Below the pieces are notes generated by a model. It made no database searches and had not been told where the DNA came from. It worked only from the letters and a program-made list of their open reading frames with translations. This document shows, piece by piece, positions 21,201-30,907 of a stretch of DNA of 64,000 nt (the stretch's first letter is position 1; each line of letters begins with the position of its first letter). A program made the position numbers and the translations under genes. The DNA is taken from NCBI GenBank assembly GCA_947396885.1, contig OX377205.1:24725407-24789406 (forward strand), written 5' to 3'. The stretch comes from Heligmosomoides polygyrus polygyrus. Taxonomy: Eukaryota; Nematoda; Chromadorea; Rhabditida; Heligmosomidae.

Positions 21201-24200
21201 GGGCGGCGGGGTGTAGGTCGACAGAGCGGCGAACTCCTGAAACCAAATCCTTGGGCGTCGGGACGCACGTGTTCGAAGCTTTCGAATCCTGATTTTGATG
21301 GCTTGTTTTAAAGACGCAGGAGCCGGGATGGAGAGTTATGGTTAAAAAACCTTCTTGCAGCACTGAGGCGCAGGTGTGGAAGGTAAATTCCTTCTACAGA
21401 ATGGGTTTAGTGTATACGCACATGTGGAGCAACTGGTTGGTAGAGTCGGTTTCACCCCAAATTATCGATCGTCCTCGAATTAGATCCAGGATCAAATTAA
21501 TCGGATTTACAATTGTGCTTTTAAAACTCCAGAGGTCGGAAAATTTTTTCGCCCAAAGCACGCCCACGTATTTTGGGTGTTGATCACCAATCTGACATCT
21601 GTTTTGAAATTTCGACCGATTACTTAGGTTACGGCAGGTACGGGCAACTAAAGCCATGGTTGCCGATTCAGCCCAAGTGCGGAGGTTATTTGGGAATCTC
21701 GAATCTGGCAACATACAGAATTGGCAGATACAGAAGTACAGCGTGCAAGCGGTCCCGCAGCGATCGCCTCACATGACGACTTAATTCAGGTATACCAACC
21801 TGTATGTGTAAGGAGATGCTACAAAAGAACATGCCGACTCGGCCATTGATATTCAATGTACTTCAGGAATCCATTCTGAAACGTTCCTAACCGGTACCTT
21901 CTGCAATCTAGCCTACTCCAGCGCAATACGGAAAGAGGATAGGATTCGAAAACAGCAGCCAAGATTACACCTATATATAGTCGGAGAGAAGCAGATGATC
22001 ATCACCTACCCACCGTAACCTACAGTAACCGGCCGAAATTTCAACAACGTCAGATTCGTTATCAGCACCCCAAATGAGCCCCTTGGCGAGGTCTGGGCGA
22101 TTTTTTCGTCCTCTCCTCGACCTCGGGAAAACGGTACTAGCCGTGCTGGTGCTCGTAACACACCGGCAAATTATCCTAAAACAGGTAAGTTGGATCCGCC
22201 AGACCCCGGAGTTCCTTCCCTCGCCTAATTCTGCGTTCTCTTCCGCGTCTGCCGATGAGAGGCAGAAACCGTGTTTAAGTGGGTGTTCCATGACCATGTG
22301 CAATCTCGATGCGGGGTGCATCAGCCTGTTAAGTACCTACCGACCATGGTTAAAAGTGCTCGATATCTTGTTTCTTTTAAAAGCCTTTCCTTTACAAAAC
22401 GGAAAGGTCCTTACTCTTTTATGTCCCACCTTCGCCTGAAATCGTCTAAGCGCAGGAACGAAACGGTTGAAGGCCCTTTTGTTCGTAATTCCTTTTGCTA
22501 ATCCTTTCCTGTTTGTCTTATAATTAGTTGTGTTTTCGTATTTGCTGACTTGGAAGAAAGAGTTTACCGCACTTCAACTTTTCCTGATTTCTGAAATGAG
22601 TGTTACGGAGGTTCAGAAAGGATCCCACGAAACTTACAGCATACCGTGAAATATGGTTCGTTTCGCCACTTTCTTCAGACAAACCACATTTATTAAAGGA
22701 GGATTGAGGTTTACAAGGTGTAAGGCCGGGGGCATACTTCCACCGCCGCGATGCCATGGCGGCGCTCAGTTGATGGCCGTTCCGCCGCACGCGGTCAAAT
22801 AGCCAAAGGGAACTTCGCCGCGGCCGCCGCAAGAGTTGCGGTCGGCATGCGCGATGGCTTCCCCCGCCCATAAGGCCCATTCACACTTCGGCGACAGCGC
22901 GGCACGACCATGATGAAGGATAGGGCCACGACACAGCGACGCGTGCCGCAGAGGGGGAGCATGCACACTTTTGCGGCTGTCTTTCGCCGGCGATGCAGCG
23001 CTGAGTGCCGCAGGCTAGAATGGTTCAAATCATTCCTGGCGGCGCGACATGCACTGGGACGTCGGTCCCGTTGCCTGTGATGATGCTCTAACGCAACCGC
23101 GCCGCGACCGCCGGACTTCGCGGAGGTGGCCGTCGCTCGTCGTGCCGCGCCGCGGTGTCGCAGAAATGTGCATGGGCCTATAGCGGGCATGACATACTTT
23201 TTCGCGCCGCGCGCGGTGTTTAGGCGACGCGTCTGTGGCGATGTCGGCGACGTCGTCAACAGGAGAGCATCGGAGCAATTTTTGGCATCGCAGGGCGTTT
23301 TCAATATCATCATTTGGTAACCAGACGGCGGATGGAAACGCTAGGTGATCACATCTGCCTCGAATTTGATTGCATTGTGCGCTTTCCTTAATATGTTTCG
23401 AGACGCGATGATGATTTTTGTTCTGTATGAACGGTAGCTTGCTCGACCATGGTTAATCTGGCGAATTTTCTCCTACTAACCACATTTGCCTTTAGAAATA
23501 TGGATAAGTGTGATGTGGAGAAGTTTTTCGAAACGGTCTCGGGAAAGAGATGCGCGAGATGTCGGATGAGAGGCTCAGAGTCCTCTCCTTTTATATTTCT
23601 TCTCCTCTCCATTGAGGGCTAGCATAAAGCCTAACATAAACTGGTTGTAGACAAAATATAATAATAATAGAAGTACAGAGCAGTGTTGAGCATTTAACGA
23701 CTATTGATTTACCAATTTAACGATTATACCAGCATTTTCGTTGAATTTCTTTATTGGGGTTTAGCAAACGACTTTTTTGTTAAATCGCATTGAAATTAAA
23801 TTTACGCGGAATTTCGAAATTCAAAGGAAAACTTTGTTCTTAATTCTTGTTCTTAATTAATATGAATTGTCGGTGACGGAAGTATAAAACCCCCTGCGGA
23901 GCTCTCGGCGACGCATCGCCTAAAGGCCCCACAGAGTTCTGCGGCAGCGCCGCGGCCCTATGCTTACCATAGGGCAGAGATGCAGAGCTCGCCGCCGGCG
24001 GCGTCTCTGCCCTATCCTTAATCATAGCGGCGAGTGGCGTTGCCGCAGAACTCTGTGGGGGCCGTAAGTATAACATAGGCCTTATCGTTGGTCCGGATCG
24101 CCGTAGCGCTCCCTTGCAGAGAGATGAGCGAAGCGACGAGCGCTGAGAAGTTCAAATTCTTTCGCGTCGCTCTGCAAAACTCATCGCCGCGATTCCATCG

Positions 24201-27200
24201 CGGCGACGTGAAGTAAGCACGAGGCCTAAAGTTGTGACAAGGCAATGCAGTGTGCTGGCACAATGCAGTGTGTTGGTTTCTTTATCTTGTTGCAGTTACT
24301 TACTGCCCACGTCTGCGTTTAGAAGTAATAACTAAATTGTAAAGTCGCGACGACTGACTAGGAAACTGAAAGACCTGTGCTTCCGCGAGGATTCCCCTGA
24401 ATTTCACTTCGAAATCACGGTGTGCAACTCATATGGGTCTCTTCCAGTTGTGAGTGTATCGGCGAGGGAATCGCTCACTAATTCGAGCATTTGCAGCTAC
24501 CAGACGAACAAGTTGTCATGTACTGGTTGTTTAAAGGAATTCGCTGTAAAACGGACCTCCAACAGTTCTCCGATACCAAAACACGGACCGTTGCTATTGA
24601 GCGCCGCTGGTTCACCATAGCAGGGAAACTCTGCTCCAGTACTCAGCAGTCTGTCCTGGAAGAATTGGAATGTCCGTCTATGATGACTTCACTGAACAAT
24701 GATCACAATACGTCGCGCCTGCCGTACAGTATGTTATACTTCGCCGCCAACGGCGTCGCCGAAGTATAACATAGGCCTATGATGGACAACACCTGCAGGT
24801 GAATGATCTGGGTAACGCGTAGTTTACAACGAAGCGGGCAGTTACAGACACTTATTACGATCGCTAATTTGAGGATAACTTTACTTTTAGTGCTCTTGTT
24901 TGGCACTAGACATTGGGTGGATGCAAATGCGTACGATTTTGGGGGCGGGAACAACGGCAGTGGCCGCCATTTGGGACAAGTTGTCGCGTTGTATCGCGCC
25001 CTCCGCGCCAACCATGCTCTCTTCGCCGTCTGACACACTCTCTCACCGCCAACGTATACAACCATGCTACTCTGGTCGACAGGCCCCTCTTTCACATGTG
25101 TGCTCTCTCAAAACGGCGAATGAATGATAACAAATGACTGAAAAACTGAAGAGCTCAGCCGTTTTCTGAAAAAGCTGGCATTAAAACAATGCCAAATTCG
25201 ATTATGAGCCTTAAACATGCGTGAGACAAGCCTCGATCCTCCTGACTCAATCAGCAAACGCGCTGAAATCACGTGAGCATCGCCGCGACAGCTCGTCCCC
25301 AGTGCTGGAGACCCCGCCCCCAAAATCGTGCGCATTCGTGCGCACTACGAATGCGCACGATTTTGGGGGGGGGGGGTCTCCAGCGCTGGGGACGAGCAGT
25401 CGCGGCGATGTTTACGTGATTCCAGCGCGTTTTCTGATTGAGTTAAGAGGATCGAGGCTTGTCTTGCGCATGAGAGGGATGATTTCAAGGTAGAAGAAGG
25501 TGCACCAGGGTTTTCGGGAGCGCTGATTACGATTCCAGTGTTGTTTTCATCGCAGTTTTTGTAGATGATGACTTTATGCGATTAGTCGGATAGGTTTCAA
25601 GACAATGTTAATAGGTTTACGTTTCTAATATGTTGGTATTTGTAGAGGTAAGCATAATTCCATTGCCTATCATTGCCAGCTGGTTCAAACACTTAGAGGT
25701 GGGAGTGTTTCTGAGTGTTATAAAGCTCAATCACTGCCTAATTTCACCCGAAAGCGTTTGGCTAGAATAGGCTAGAATAGAACATGGAGCTTGCCAACAC
25801 GTAAGAAGTTTGAATAAAAGTTTTGAAAGGTGCTGATTAGAAGAGCTTCCTCGTTTTCTCTCGACTGTAAAGGGGAAAGAAGGCTACGAACACGCGTACA
25901 ATGAAACACTTATATTGCAGAGTGATAGAGATGCTAGGTGTTAAATAAAAGAACTTTAAAAACGCGATACCTATTTATTTGACGCTTATTCGATATTGAC
26001 TCGCGCAATAACAAAACAGCTTGTCCGTTAATGTTCTACCTCACACGAATAATTGCAGCGACCTTGCGAAAGCGAATTTCCTTCACAGATGGGAATGCTT
26101 ACTCTTAAATGTATTCAGCAGCTAATAGATTGCTACAATGGAAGTTTCAACAACAGCTTCTTCCTTCGAATATCCTTCAACCTCCTGACGACATTTCAGG
26201 ACTTCTCGTCACCTGCAATTATATGCCAATGGGGAATTTTAAAGAAAGCAGACTGAACACATGGGATTCCACAATTCTAAGGCGCTATCGGTCCTATTAG
26301 GAAGGAGTCAAAACCGGGAACCTATATTCTGTTCAATAGTTACACAGCATTGTAACAACGTCTGCGTGCCAGAAGTGTTCTCCAGCACGCAAAGTCAAAA
26401 GAACTGTGCTGAACCAAGAGCACTTGCATGGAAACGTGACGTTCAAACTGCTTTGTTTGCTGCGGGTGATGTTTAAGTTTAATAATCGAATATGGAATTG
26501 TTTTAATACCAGGTTTTTCAGAAAATGGTTGAGTTGTTGAGTTCCTCAGTTTTTCAGTCAATTGTTACCATTCAAATGCCGTTTTGCGAGAGCACACATG
26601 TGAAAGAGGGGCCTGTCGACTAGAGTGGCATGGTTGTATAGTTGGCGGTGATAGAGTGTGTCAGACAGGCGCAAGACAACACGACAACTTGTCCCAAACG
26701 GCGGCCACAGCCGTTGTTCCCGCCCCCAAAATCGTGCGCATTTGCATCCACCCGTCTACCCCTATACCCAGCATACCCATGGGTGTGCGCGTTGATGAAT
26801 CCGGGCCCCGGATTCATCAATCAATGGGTGTTGGTAGAGATACCGTAAAGGAACCATACCCATTACCAGCAATGGGTAGTGCCTACGAGTAGTCTTCATG
26901 AAAGGAATCAAGGTAAGGCACAACCAGGCGTTTCGCGAAAACAGATGATCTCACTGGAGCGCCATTTTCTCAATGGGGCGCGAATGAGTCGCGGGTATAC
27001 GGATGTACCCAGAACGATCGACGGGTTTTCTCTACCCGCTGATACCCACGATTTGGCGGGTAAGGTTTATAATGAATCGTGGATATGTCCACATCGTGGG
27101 TATGTCTACCCCCTATACCCAGCATACCCATGGATAAGCGCGTTGTTGAATCCGCGCCCAGGTAATGAGTACGATTCCCTTACGGTATGTCTGCTTATAT

Positions 27201-27699
27201 CCACTGCTTGGTGAACCAGCACTCCAGGGGCCGGATTCACCAACAGTTAAACCCCCCTGGGTATGCGGGGTAGAGATAAGAGAGCAGTGAGGTAGAGATA
27301 AGGCATGAGTCAGAGACGCAGGCTTCATCGTGGGCATCTCTATCTCCTACATCCGCGGGTTAATCGCTGATGAATCCGCGACCCCAGATGCAGTCGTCTG
27401 GCTCCACCACCCACGGGGTTAGATGCAGAAAGCCCTCCCTTCCTGACAGTAGACTGTCCCCTGCTTCTCTTATGAGTCTGCAACACCCCAAGGTCTCTCT
27501 CCTCCATTCCCTGAAACCTCACCTGAGCACCATTATCCAGACTCTCCAGAGGAGGCAGAGTTGGTCGATGGCGATTCTCCTTCTCGATGAACTGCAGGAC
27601 AATCTTCTCCTTGTGCGACTGCTCCATGTCCTGCGCTCTTCTGCGTGCAATCTCGCTGAACTGCCGCTGGCCTCGAACGGAGCTGTCCGACTTCTGCAT
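18290..27699 (-). CDS. nanos: Nanos-family RNA-binding protein, 4 exons, about 313 aa
   Basis: Nanos proteins act with Pumilio/PUF partners on mRNA 3' UTRs to repress translation in germ cells. Exons: 27699-27523 (likely first), 21236-20754, 20682-20534 and 18422-18290; all phases join without stops. The domain exons are firm. Exon 3 carries MCRFCYERYARMC and MWHGHNMKERGLVT; exon 4 continues CPHLWATSCSHCGATKQYAH and TDDFCPL. This gives a second zinc knuckle C-x7-C-x2-C-x7-H-x4-C, exactly the Nanos pattern. In the first knuckle the C-x2-C to His loop is longer than usual (26 residues to the second His, then H-x9-C). Exon 2 is Ser/Thr/Pro-rich, as in Nanos N-termini. Exon 1 (MQKSDSSVRGQRQF, IARRRAQDMEQSHKEK) joins in phase after a CAG/GTGAGG donor but could belong to another gene. 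The exon 3 donor is AC/GTCAGT. Introns of 6.3 and 2.1 kb are full of transposons. Confidence 0.88.
18440..18985. repeat. Cluster of CAGCACCCCAAATAACC-family repeats in nanos intron 3
   Basis: At least four copies sit side by side: two in one orientation (18466-18600, 18600-18700) and two inverted (18733-18850, 18858-18970). The shared unit of about 120 bp has CGCCCAAACTTCG, GGGGTGCTGATCACGAATCT, GACATCCGTTT and TACGGTAGGTACGGGTGA. Further copies are at 19046-19200, 19495-19770, 21536-21690 and 22000-22115. No coding potential. Confidence 0.8.
18990..19830. mobile_element. Palindromic element with about 130 bp inverted ends in nanos intron 3
   Basis: The left end GGCACTATTGTACTTTACGG, ACTCCAGAGGACGAGGGGAGG, continuing through TTCGCCCAAACTTCGC and GGGGTGCTGATCACGA, is mirrored at 19695-19825. 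There CGAAGTTTGGGCGAAA, CCCTCCTCGTCCTCTGGAGT and CCGTAAAGTACAATAGTGCC appear. The middle (about 19260-19495) is unrelated to the ends and holds a coding-like fragment. The word GCGGTCCC-CAGCGATCGCCT near 19240 recurs at 21748-21770. Confidence 0.7.
19356..19490 (+). pseudogene. Coding-like fragment inside the palindromic element (captured gene piece?)
   Basis: An ATG opens 45 codons reading MALEALFHNRCQEELRDIKL, continuing DVFDKLNMDTADFQEWLKRM then GLL, before the frame runs into the CACCCGTACCTACCG repeat. Codon use (CTG, ATC, AAG, GAC, GTC) is like a host gene and unlike the repeat around it. The predicted peptide is acidic, helical and balanced, not a random frame. It has no donor site at its right end, is antisense to nanos and sits between inverted repeats, so I read it as a captured exon fragment. 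The source gene is not recognised. Confidence 0.45.
19831..20530. other. Rest of nanos intron 3, no feature resolved
   Basis: Intronic sequence between the palindromic element and exon 3. The stretch 20360-20410 (GTTTGTCGCTCAAAGTATGA, ACAGGCCTTAT) has the look of hookworm repeat ends, but I cannot delimit an element. Confidence 0.4.
21237..21535. other. Start of nanos intron 1, no feature resolved
   Basis: Follows (minus-strand sense: precedes) exon 2 with its acceptor TTGGTTTCAG at 21237-21246. Nothing else recognised. Confidence 0.5.
21536..22115. repeat. Two more inverted copies of the CAGCACCCCAAAT repeat family
   Basis: 21536-21690 reads TTCGCCCAAAGC, TTGGGTGTTGATCACCAATCT, GACATCTGTTTTG. 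The mirrored copy at 22000-22115 reads CGTCAGATTCGTTATCAGCA, CCCCAAATGAG and TGGCGAGGTCTGGGCGA. Together they could pair across about 300 bp, parallel to the element at 18990-19830. Confidence 0.7.
22190..22330 (+). repeat. Dispersed repeat, copy 2 (copy 1 at 4852-4960)
   Basis: Same orientation and order of conserved words as copy 1. It lies in the long first intron of the nanos gene, directly after a copy of the CAGCACCCCAAAT repeat family. Confidence 0.5.
22720..23300. repeat. GC-rich repeat segment in nanos intron 1
   Basis: The segment is sharply GC-rich and CG-rich (GCCGGGGGCATACTTCCACC, CGCCGCGATGCCATGGCGGC) within AT-rich flanks, with many short palindromes. ORFs on both strands (for example 22795-23313 minus) follow from the GC bias and show no domain. 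It looks like one or more MITEs related to those at 17520 and 23924; ends cannot be fixed. Confidence 0.45.
23878..24231. mobile_element. Nested Harbinger-like MITEs
   Basis: An inner element at 23925-24065 has inverted ends GGCCCCACAGAGTTCTGCGG and CCGCAGAACTCTGTGGGGGC, flanked by TAA on both sides. It sits inside an older element whose pieces read GGAAGTATAAAA before and GTATAACATAGGCC after it. A third end, AAGCACGAGGCC followed by TAA, closes at 24228. All are GC-rich and non-coding. Confidence 0.65.
24725..24776. mobile_element. Short MITE relic with GTTATACTTCG inverted ends
   Basis: GTTATACTTCG and CGAAGTATAAC flank a 16 bp GC core; the right side continues CATAGGCC, the same terminus as the MITE near 24084. 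A 38 bp near-palindrome, an internally deleted relative. Confidence 0.6.
24914..25345 (+). mobile_element. TIR element A (short, internally deleted form)
   Basis: The left end GCGTACGATTTTGGGGGCGG is mirrored at the right by CCGCCCCCAAAATCGTGCGC. The left two thirds match, inverted, the block at 26468-26757. The right third matches, inverted, 25349-25475. The copy is thus colinear with element B but lacks about 1 kb of its middle. No ORF. Confidence 0.65.
25349..26757 (-). mobile_element. TIR element B (long form), head-to-head with A
   Basis: On the minus strand it starts at 26757 with GCAAATGCGCACGATTTTGG and runs through words shared with A (GGGACAAGTTGTCG, GTCGACAGGCCCCTCTTTCA, CACATGTGTGCTCTC). 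It ends at 25349 with the same terminus as A. The central 25476-26467 has no counterpart in A and holds no recognisable transposase, so it may be the internal part of a longer element or a later insertion. The junction of A and B makes a near-perfect 256 bp palindrome at 25217-25475. Confidence 0.55.
26758..27165 (+). mobile_element. GGCCCGGATTCATCAA-type MITE, near complete
   Basis: A short end of one copy (26758-26805, ending GATGAATCCGGGCC) directly precedes a fuller copy starting CCGGATTCATCAATCAATGG. The fuller copy ends TACCCAGCATACCCATGG, then GCGCGTTGTTGAATCCGCGCC. The full-length relative at 55080-55440 is in the same orientation. The ends are inverted repeats. Non-coding. Confidence 0.7.
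27220..27390 (+). repeat. Diverged fragment of the same GGATTCA MITE
   Basis: Begins GGCCGGATTCACCAACAG and ends near TTAATCGCTGATGAATCCGC, with the middle shortened. It lies in nanos intron 1, about 130 bp from the proposed first exon. Confidence 0.5.
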
Positions 27700-27776
27700 A
27701 CTAGCCGCCACTGTCGTGAACAGACGTCAAATGAATGAAGTAGCTCATTTCACCTCGTTCCCACGTCCTCGAGGTG

Positions 27777-27868
27777 CCCGCCCCCTGTTTCCCACGGAGT
27801 CTCTTGAGAACCGACCTCCGAGACCGTAGCCAGCGCGCGCTCTGATTGGTCAGCAGCGGCCCCGCCCA
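27777..27868 (-). promoter_or_regulatory. Candidate nanos promoter: GC boxes and CCAAT box
   Basis: Read on the minus strand: GGGCGGGGC at 27868-27860, GACCAATCAG at 27851-27842 and another GGGGGCGGGC at 27786-27777. They lie 80-170 bp upstream of the ATG at 27699. An acceptor-like TTCACGACAG ends 13 bp before that ATG and could take a spliced leader. All inference from motif and spacing. Confidence 0.35.
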
Positions 27869-28439
27869 CCGATTCCCACGCCGGCCTGGGAATTCGCAGT
27901 CGTCCTATGCGTTTCGACACGTTCAGCGGGGGTGTTACGTGTTCTCCTTCGGGACTGAAAGGACTGTGTTCTCGTAGAGTGAGGGAAGGAAAGAAGTACA
28001 TAGAATCGACTGGAGGGGAGCAGATATTGGGACCTCCAAGGGCGTAGGATATCGGAAGAGGTTATGGAAGTGGAATCGGAAAGGAGGAAGGAGTTATTGT
28101 AAATACCATCTTCACGCCAAATTGCAAACTCGCAAACTCTATTAAGCAAGCTTGACGCGTTTGGAACCGGTCTGGGAATTTTGCAAATCTTCGGTCGTCG
28201 TCGGCTTCCGGTCAGAAATTGAAGGATAGAAGGGTGAGGAAAGGCGTCAACGAATCGCCTTTTGACATAGTTTTTGTGTTGTATCCAATAAACGGTTCTG
28301 ACGGCGAAATGTGAGGTTAACGAATTCTACAGTATTTCACCTAAAATCCCGTTGTCAATATTGTTGTGTGAATGTCGATATGCTGGAGATGGAAGTGGAT
28401 GTCGCGGAGGCAATGGGAATGCGTTTTTGACCTATACAA
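27869..28439. other. No gene recognised upstream of nanos
   Basis: No repeats or exons resolved. A CAATAAACGG signal on the plus strand at about 28288 is isolated. Confidence 0.5.
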
Positions 28440-28566
28440 TGGCTTGCGATGAACAAGTAAGCGTTTTTTCTCTCAGACCAGTCTGATACTAATTCACCGA
28501 TCCCAGAGAGATGGAAGGTTTGGTTGGTCGGGGCGGAATCCGAAGAGCCTGGACTCAGGGATTCGG
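28440..28566 (-). repeat. tRNA-SINE fragment (middle part)
   Basis: GATGAACAAGTAAGCG, ACTAATTCACCGATCCCAGA and ATGGAAGGTTTGGTTGG match the complement of the SINE body (compare 57214-57478). Confidence 0.6.
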
Positions 28567-28838
28567 TTCATGCGACAGTCGACGCCTCTTCCGATTGCGC
28601 TTCGGCACGTTCTACGAAGGAGGAGCTTAAAGTTGTGGAGATTTCCACCAACATATTCCAGAGCTATGAGGTTTCTGGATAAATCTGAGTTTCCGTAGAA
28701 GATGGATTCAAGAAGAAATCAAAAGAGTTGAAGTAGACGTTGCGGGGTGCGAGTGCCACCCAGCTACTGATGAAAGCTGCTAAAGAAGTTTCCCAATGCA
28801 TCTCGTGAACGGATCGTATAGCTGAAGTACGCATTCAA

Positions 28839-28925
28839 GCGGTCTCCACGACATCATGTGGAAATAGAATGCGTGGCGCATCCCAAAAAGACTGACGCTT
28901 CTTTTATTCTTATACTTTATTAAGC
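28839..28925 (+). repeat. tRNA-SINE 3' end fragment
   Basis: CTCCACGACATCATGTGG, AATAGAATGCGTGGCGCATC and CCAAAAAGACTGACGC match the SINE 3' third. The rest is absent. Confidence 0.7.
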
Positions 28926-29004
28926 CTACACAGTGAATTGAGTGGTCATTTTATGAGGATAGAATCAGTGCATTGTAGTTCACAAACAAGTCTGGTAACA
29001 AATC

Positions 29005-29106
29005 TCCGGGAGACATGAAAGGATTGGTTGGCCTGGGCCGAGCTGAAATGAAGAACTTCCACCATATGACAGCTTGCGCCTGGTCTGACTGCGCTACCAC
29101 ACGATC
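29005..29106 (-). repeat. tRNA-SINE 5' head, diverged
   Basis: The complement reads TGGTAGCGCAGTCAGACC, keeping the tRNA A box, then CGGCCCAGGCCAACCAATCC. The B box region is degraded (ATTTCAGCTCGG). Confidence 0.55.
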
Positions 29107-29985
29107 AAAATTTGGCTATACAGAATCTCCCTACTCTTGTGTCTTCTGACAAATGTGAGGTATGCAAGAGCCGTTGCAAAGCTTTTAAGATAAACGATTT
29201 TGAAGAGCGCATATTGCGAGGTTGGAATCGAACCATTACGTCTCCATTCTCTGATGAAGCGCAGCGCGTAAAGCAGAAACAACTGTCGATGTCTACATCC
29301 TTTACTGTGCGTTGAGCCCTAGCGCAGTCACAAGAACGCTGTCCTTGTCGACCATAAGCAGATCACCCTGTCAAGCGTTCTACTCCATTGGGCCGACATC
29401 ACGAGGTCTAGATTGGTGACGTCCCTGCCTCCTCCCCTGGTGCTCCTTGTGCTTATTTTCTGCTCCAGTCCATGGGTCAACCCCTTTGTATGCTTGCTTT
29501 GCTCCACAGGATGTGCCCTCAAAGTTGCTCCCGATGTTTATGTGAATCGAGGCTGTCTTCAGCACTGCCCTAACAGGTTCTTCCTGCACCCTAATCCGGG
29601 CCACCAGTATGTCTGTGCCATCTGAGCATGCCGTTTTCAACACCATGCAGCTGCTTCTCCCGTCCCCCGTGGTCCTCCATTTATCGCGGTATGCCTAGCT
29701 ATTCTCTATTCTATAGAGCTATTTCTTTAGACACCTGACAAGCACTTCTTCCTAGCAAAGTCGCTTCTGTGGTGTAGGAATGTCTCGACGTCGATGAACT
29801 TACTGGGGCCCCGCTAAACTGGTCCGAGCTTACAAAATTAGTGTTCTTTTCATTCAACCGCAGCCTATTGTCTGAATAGCTCATTCCCCTCTAGCCTCTT
29901 CCGGCTGTTAGTCATAATTCTGGATGATGTCACTTGTAGAATATTCCGTGTTTGACTGTCATTGAATCTTGACATGATACTGATC
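29107..29985. other. No gene recognised
   Basis: A minus-strand open stretch 29380-29646 (MVLKTACSDGTDILVARIRV and on) reads plausibly as decayed coding sequence but matches nothing I recognise. Confidence 0.45.
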
Positions 29986-30192
29986 AGTATGAATACCCAA
30001 GTGATGCAGCTGGCGAACCAAGGTTAGTATAGATCCCTTATTCCGGCTAACGTTTCGGCGTAATCGCCTTTTTCAAACTCTTCTTGTCTCTTCCAGTCTC
30101 TGAAGAAGGCGGGTACGCCGAAACATTAGCCAGAATAAAGGATCTATACTAATCTTGGTTCGCCAGCTGCATCACTTGGGTATTCATACGAA
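29986..30192. repeat. Foldback repeat, 88 bp arms
   Basis: GTATGAATACCCAAGTGATG, CAGCTGGCGAACCAAGGTTA on the left mirror TAATCTTGGTTCGCCAGCTG, CATCACTTGGGTATTCATAC on the right. The centre carries CTCTGAAGAAGGCGGGTACG, shared with 6872-7170. No ORF. Confidence 0.85.
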
Positions 30193-30905
30193 TGCCACTT
30201 GCGCAGCAAAGCAGCAACGATCTGGAGCAAAAGCAATATTTAGCACTCTTGTCATTGTGTATAAAATATTGTTATACGTGTTTCTAAAAATTTCAGTGAC
30301 AGCTCTACAAGATCGCAAATGGGGCGAGGGCTCATCTATGAGAGGAAGAAAGTAGAGGGGAAAAAACGTGTTAGTGAAGCTTGAGCGCGTCGCACAAGCT
30401 GGATTATCCTTCCTAAGTATCCGGAGACTGCCCTGTGATAAAACCATTCTCGTACGTAACTGAGCGATTTTAAAAGGTCAGAGTAAGCTCGGATATTGTC
30501 ATTTCAAATGGCTACGTGCAGACCTTACTATTTGAGAGCAAAATGTACATCCCTGTAGAGAGACGATGCTGTCAACAAGAACAAAGTAGGTGGTGGCGGT
30601 TTTCCGTCATTCTGTCATTCCACAACGGTTGAAGACCAGCCGCGAAAATTTTCTGTACTTGAAAATTTGATTTATGTTTGGTTAACATCTTATGGTTAGA
30701 GAAAAATTCTGCTTAGCGTAGAAAAGAGGGAGTCTAAAATCAGTCTTTGAACAAACGAAGGGTGAAATTCCGTAAAAGGTGCTGTAACGCGACCTGCAAA
30801 GCTACCCATACGATCTGAAGGCTCTCGTTAAGCCAGGAATGAGCTCTTATGAATAATACTGCTTGCTCGTGATCCTTAATGCATGTGCAGTTAGTGTTTA
30901 AATTG
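30193..30905. other. No gene recognised
   Basis: AT-leaning sequence with no repeat or exon I can support. Confidence 0.5.
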
Positions 30906-30907
30906 TA

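Noticed and set aside
22795..23313. 172 aa minus-strand ORF in nanos intron 1
   Set aside because: Arg/Ala/Thr-rich frame from a CG-rich repeat; several frames on both strands are open at once.
27340..27522. Continuation of the 27711-27340 minus-strand ORF
   Set aside because: After the GTGAGG donor at 27522 the sequence becomes unlike coding and enters a MITE; only the first 177 nt look like an exon.
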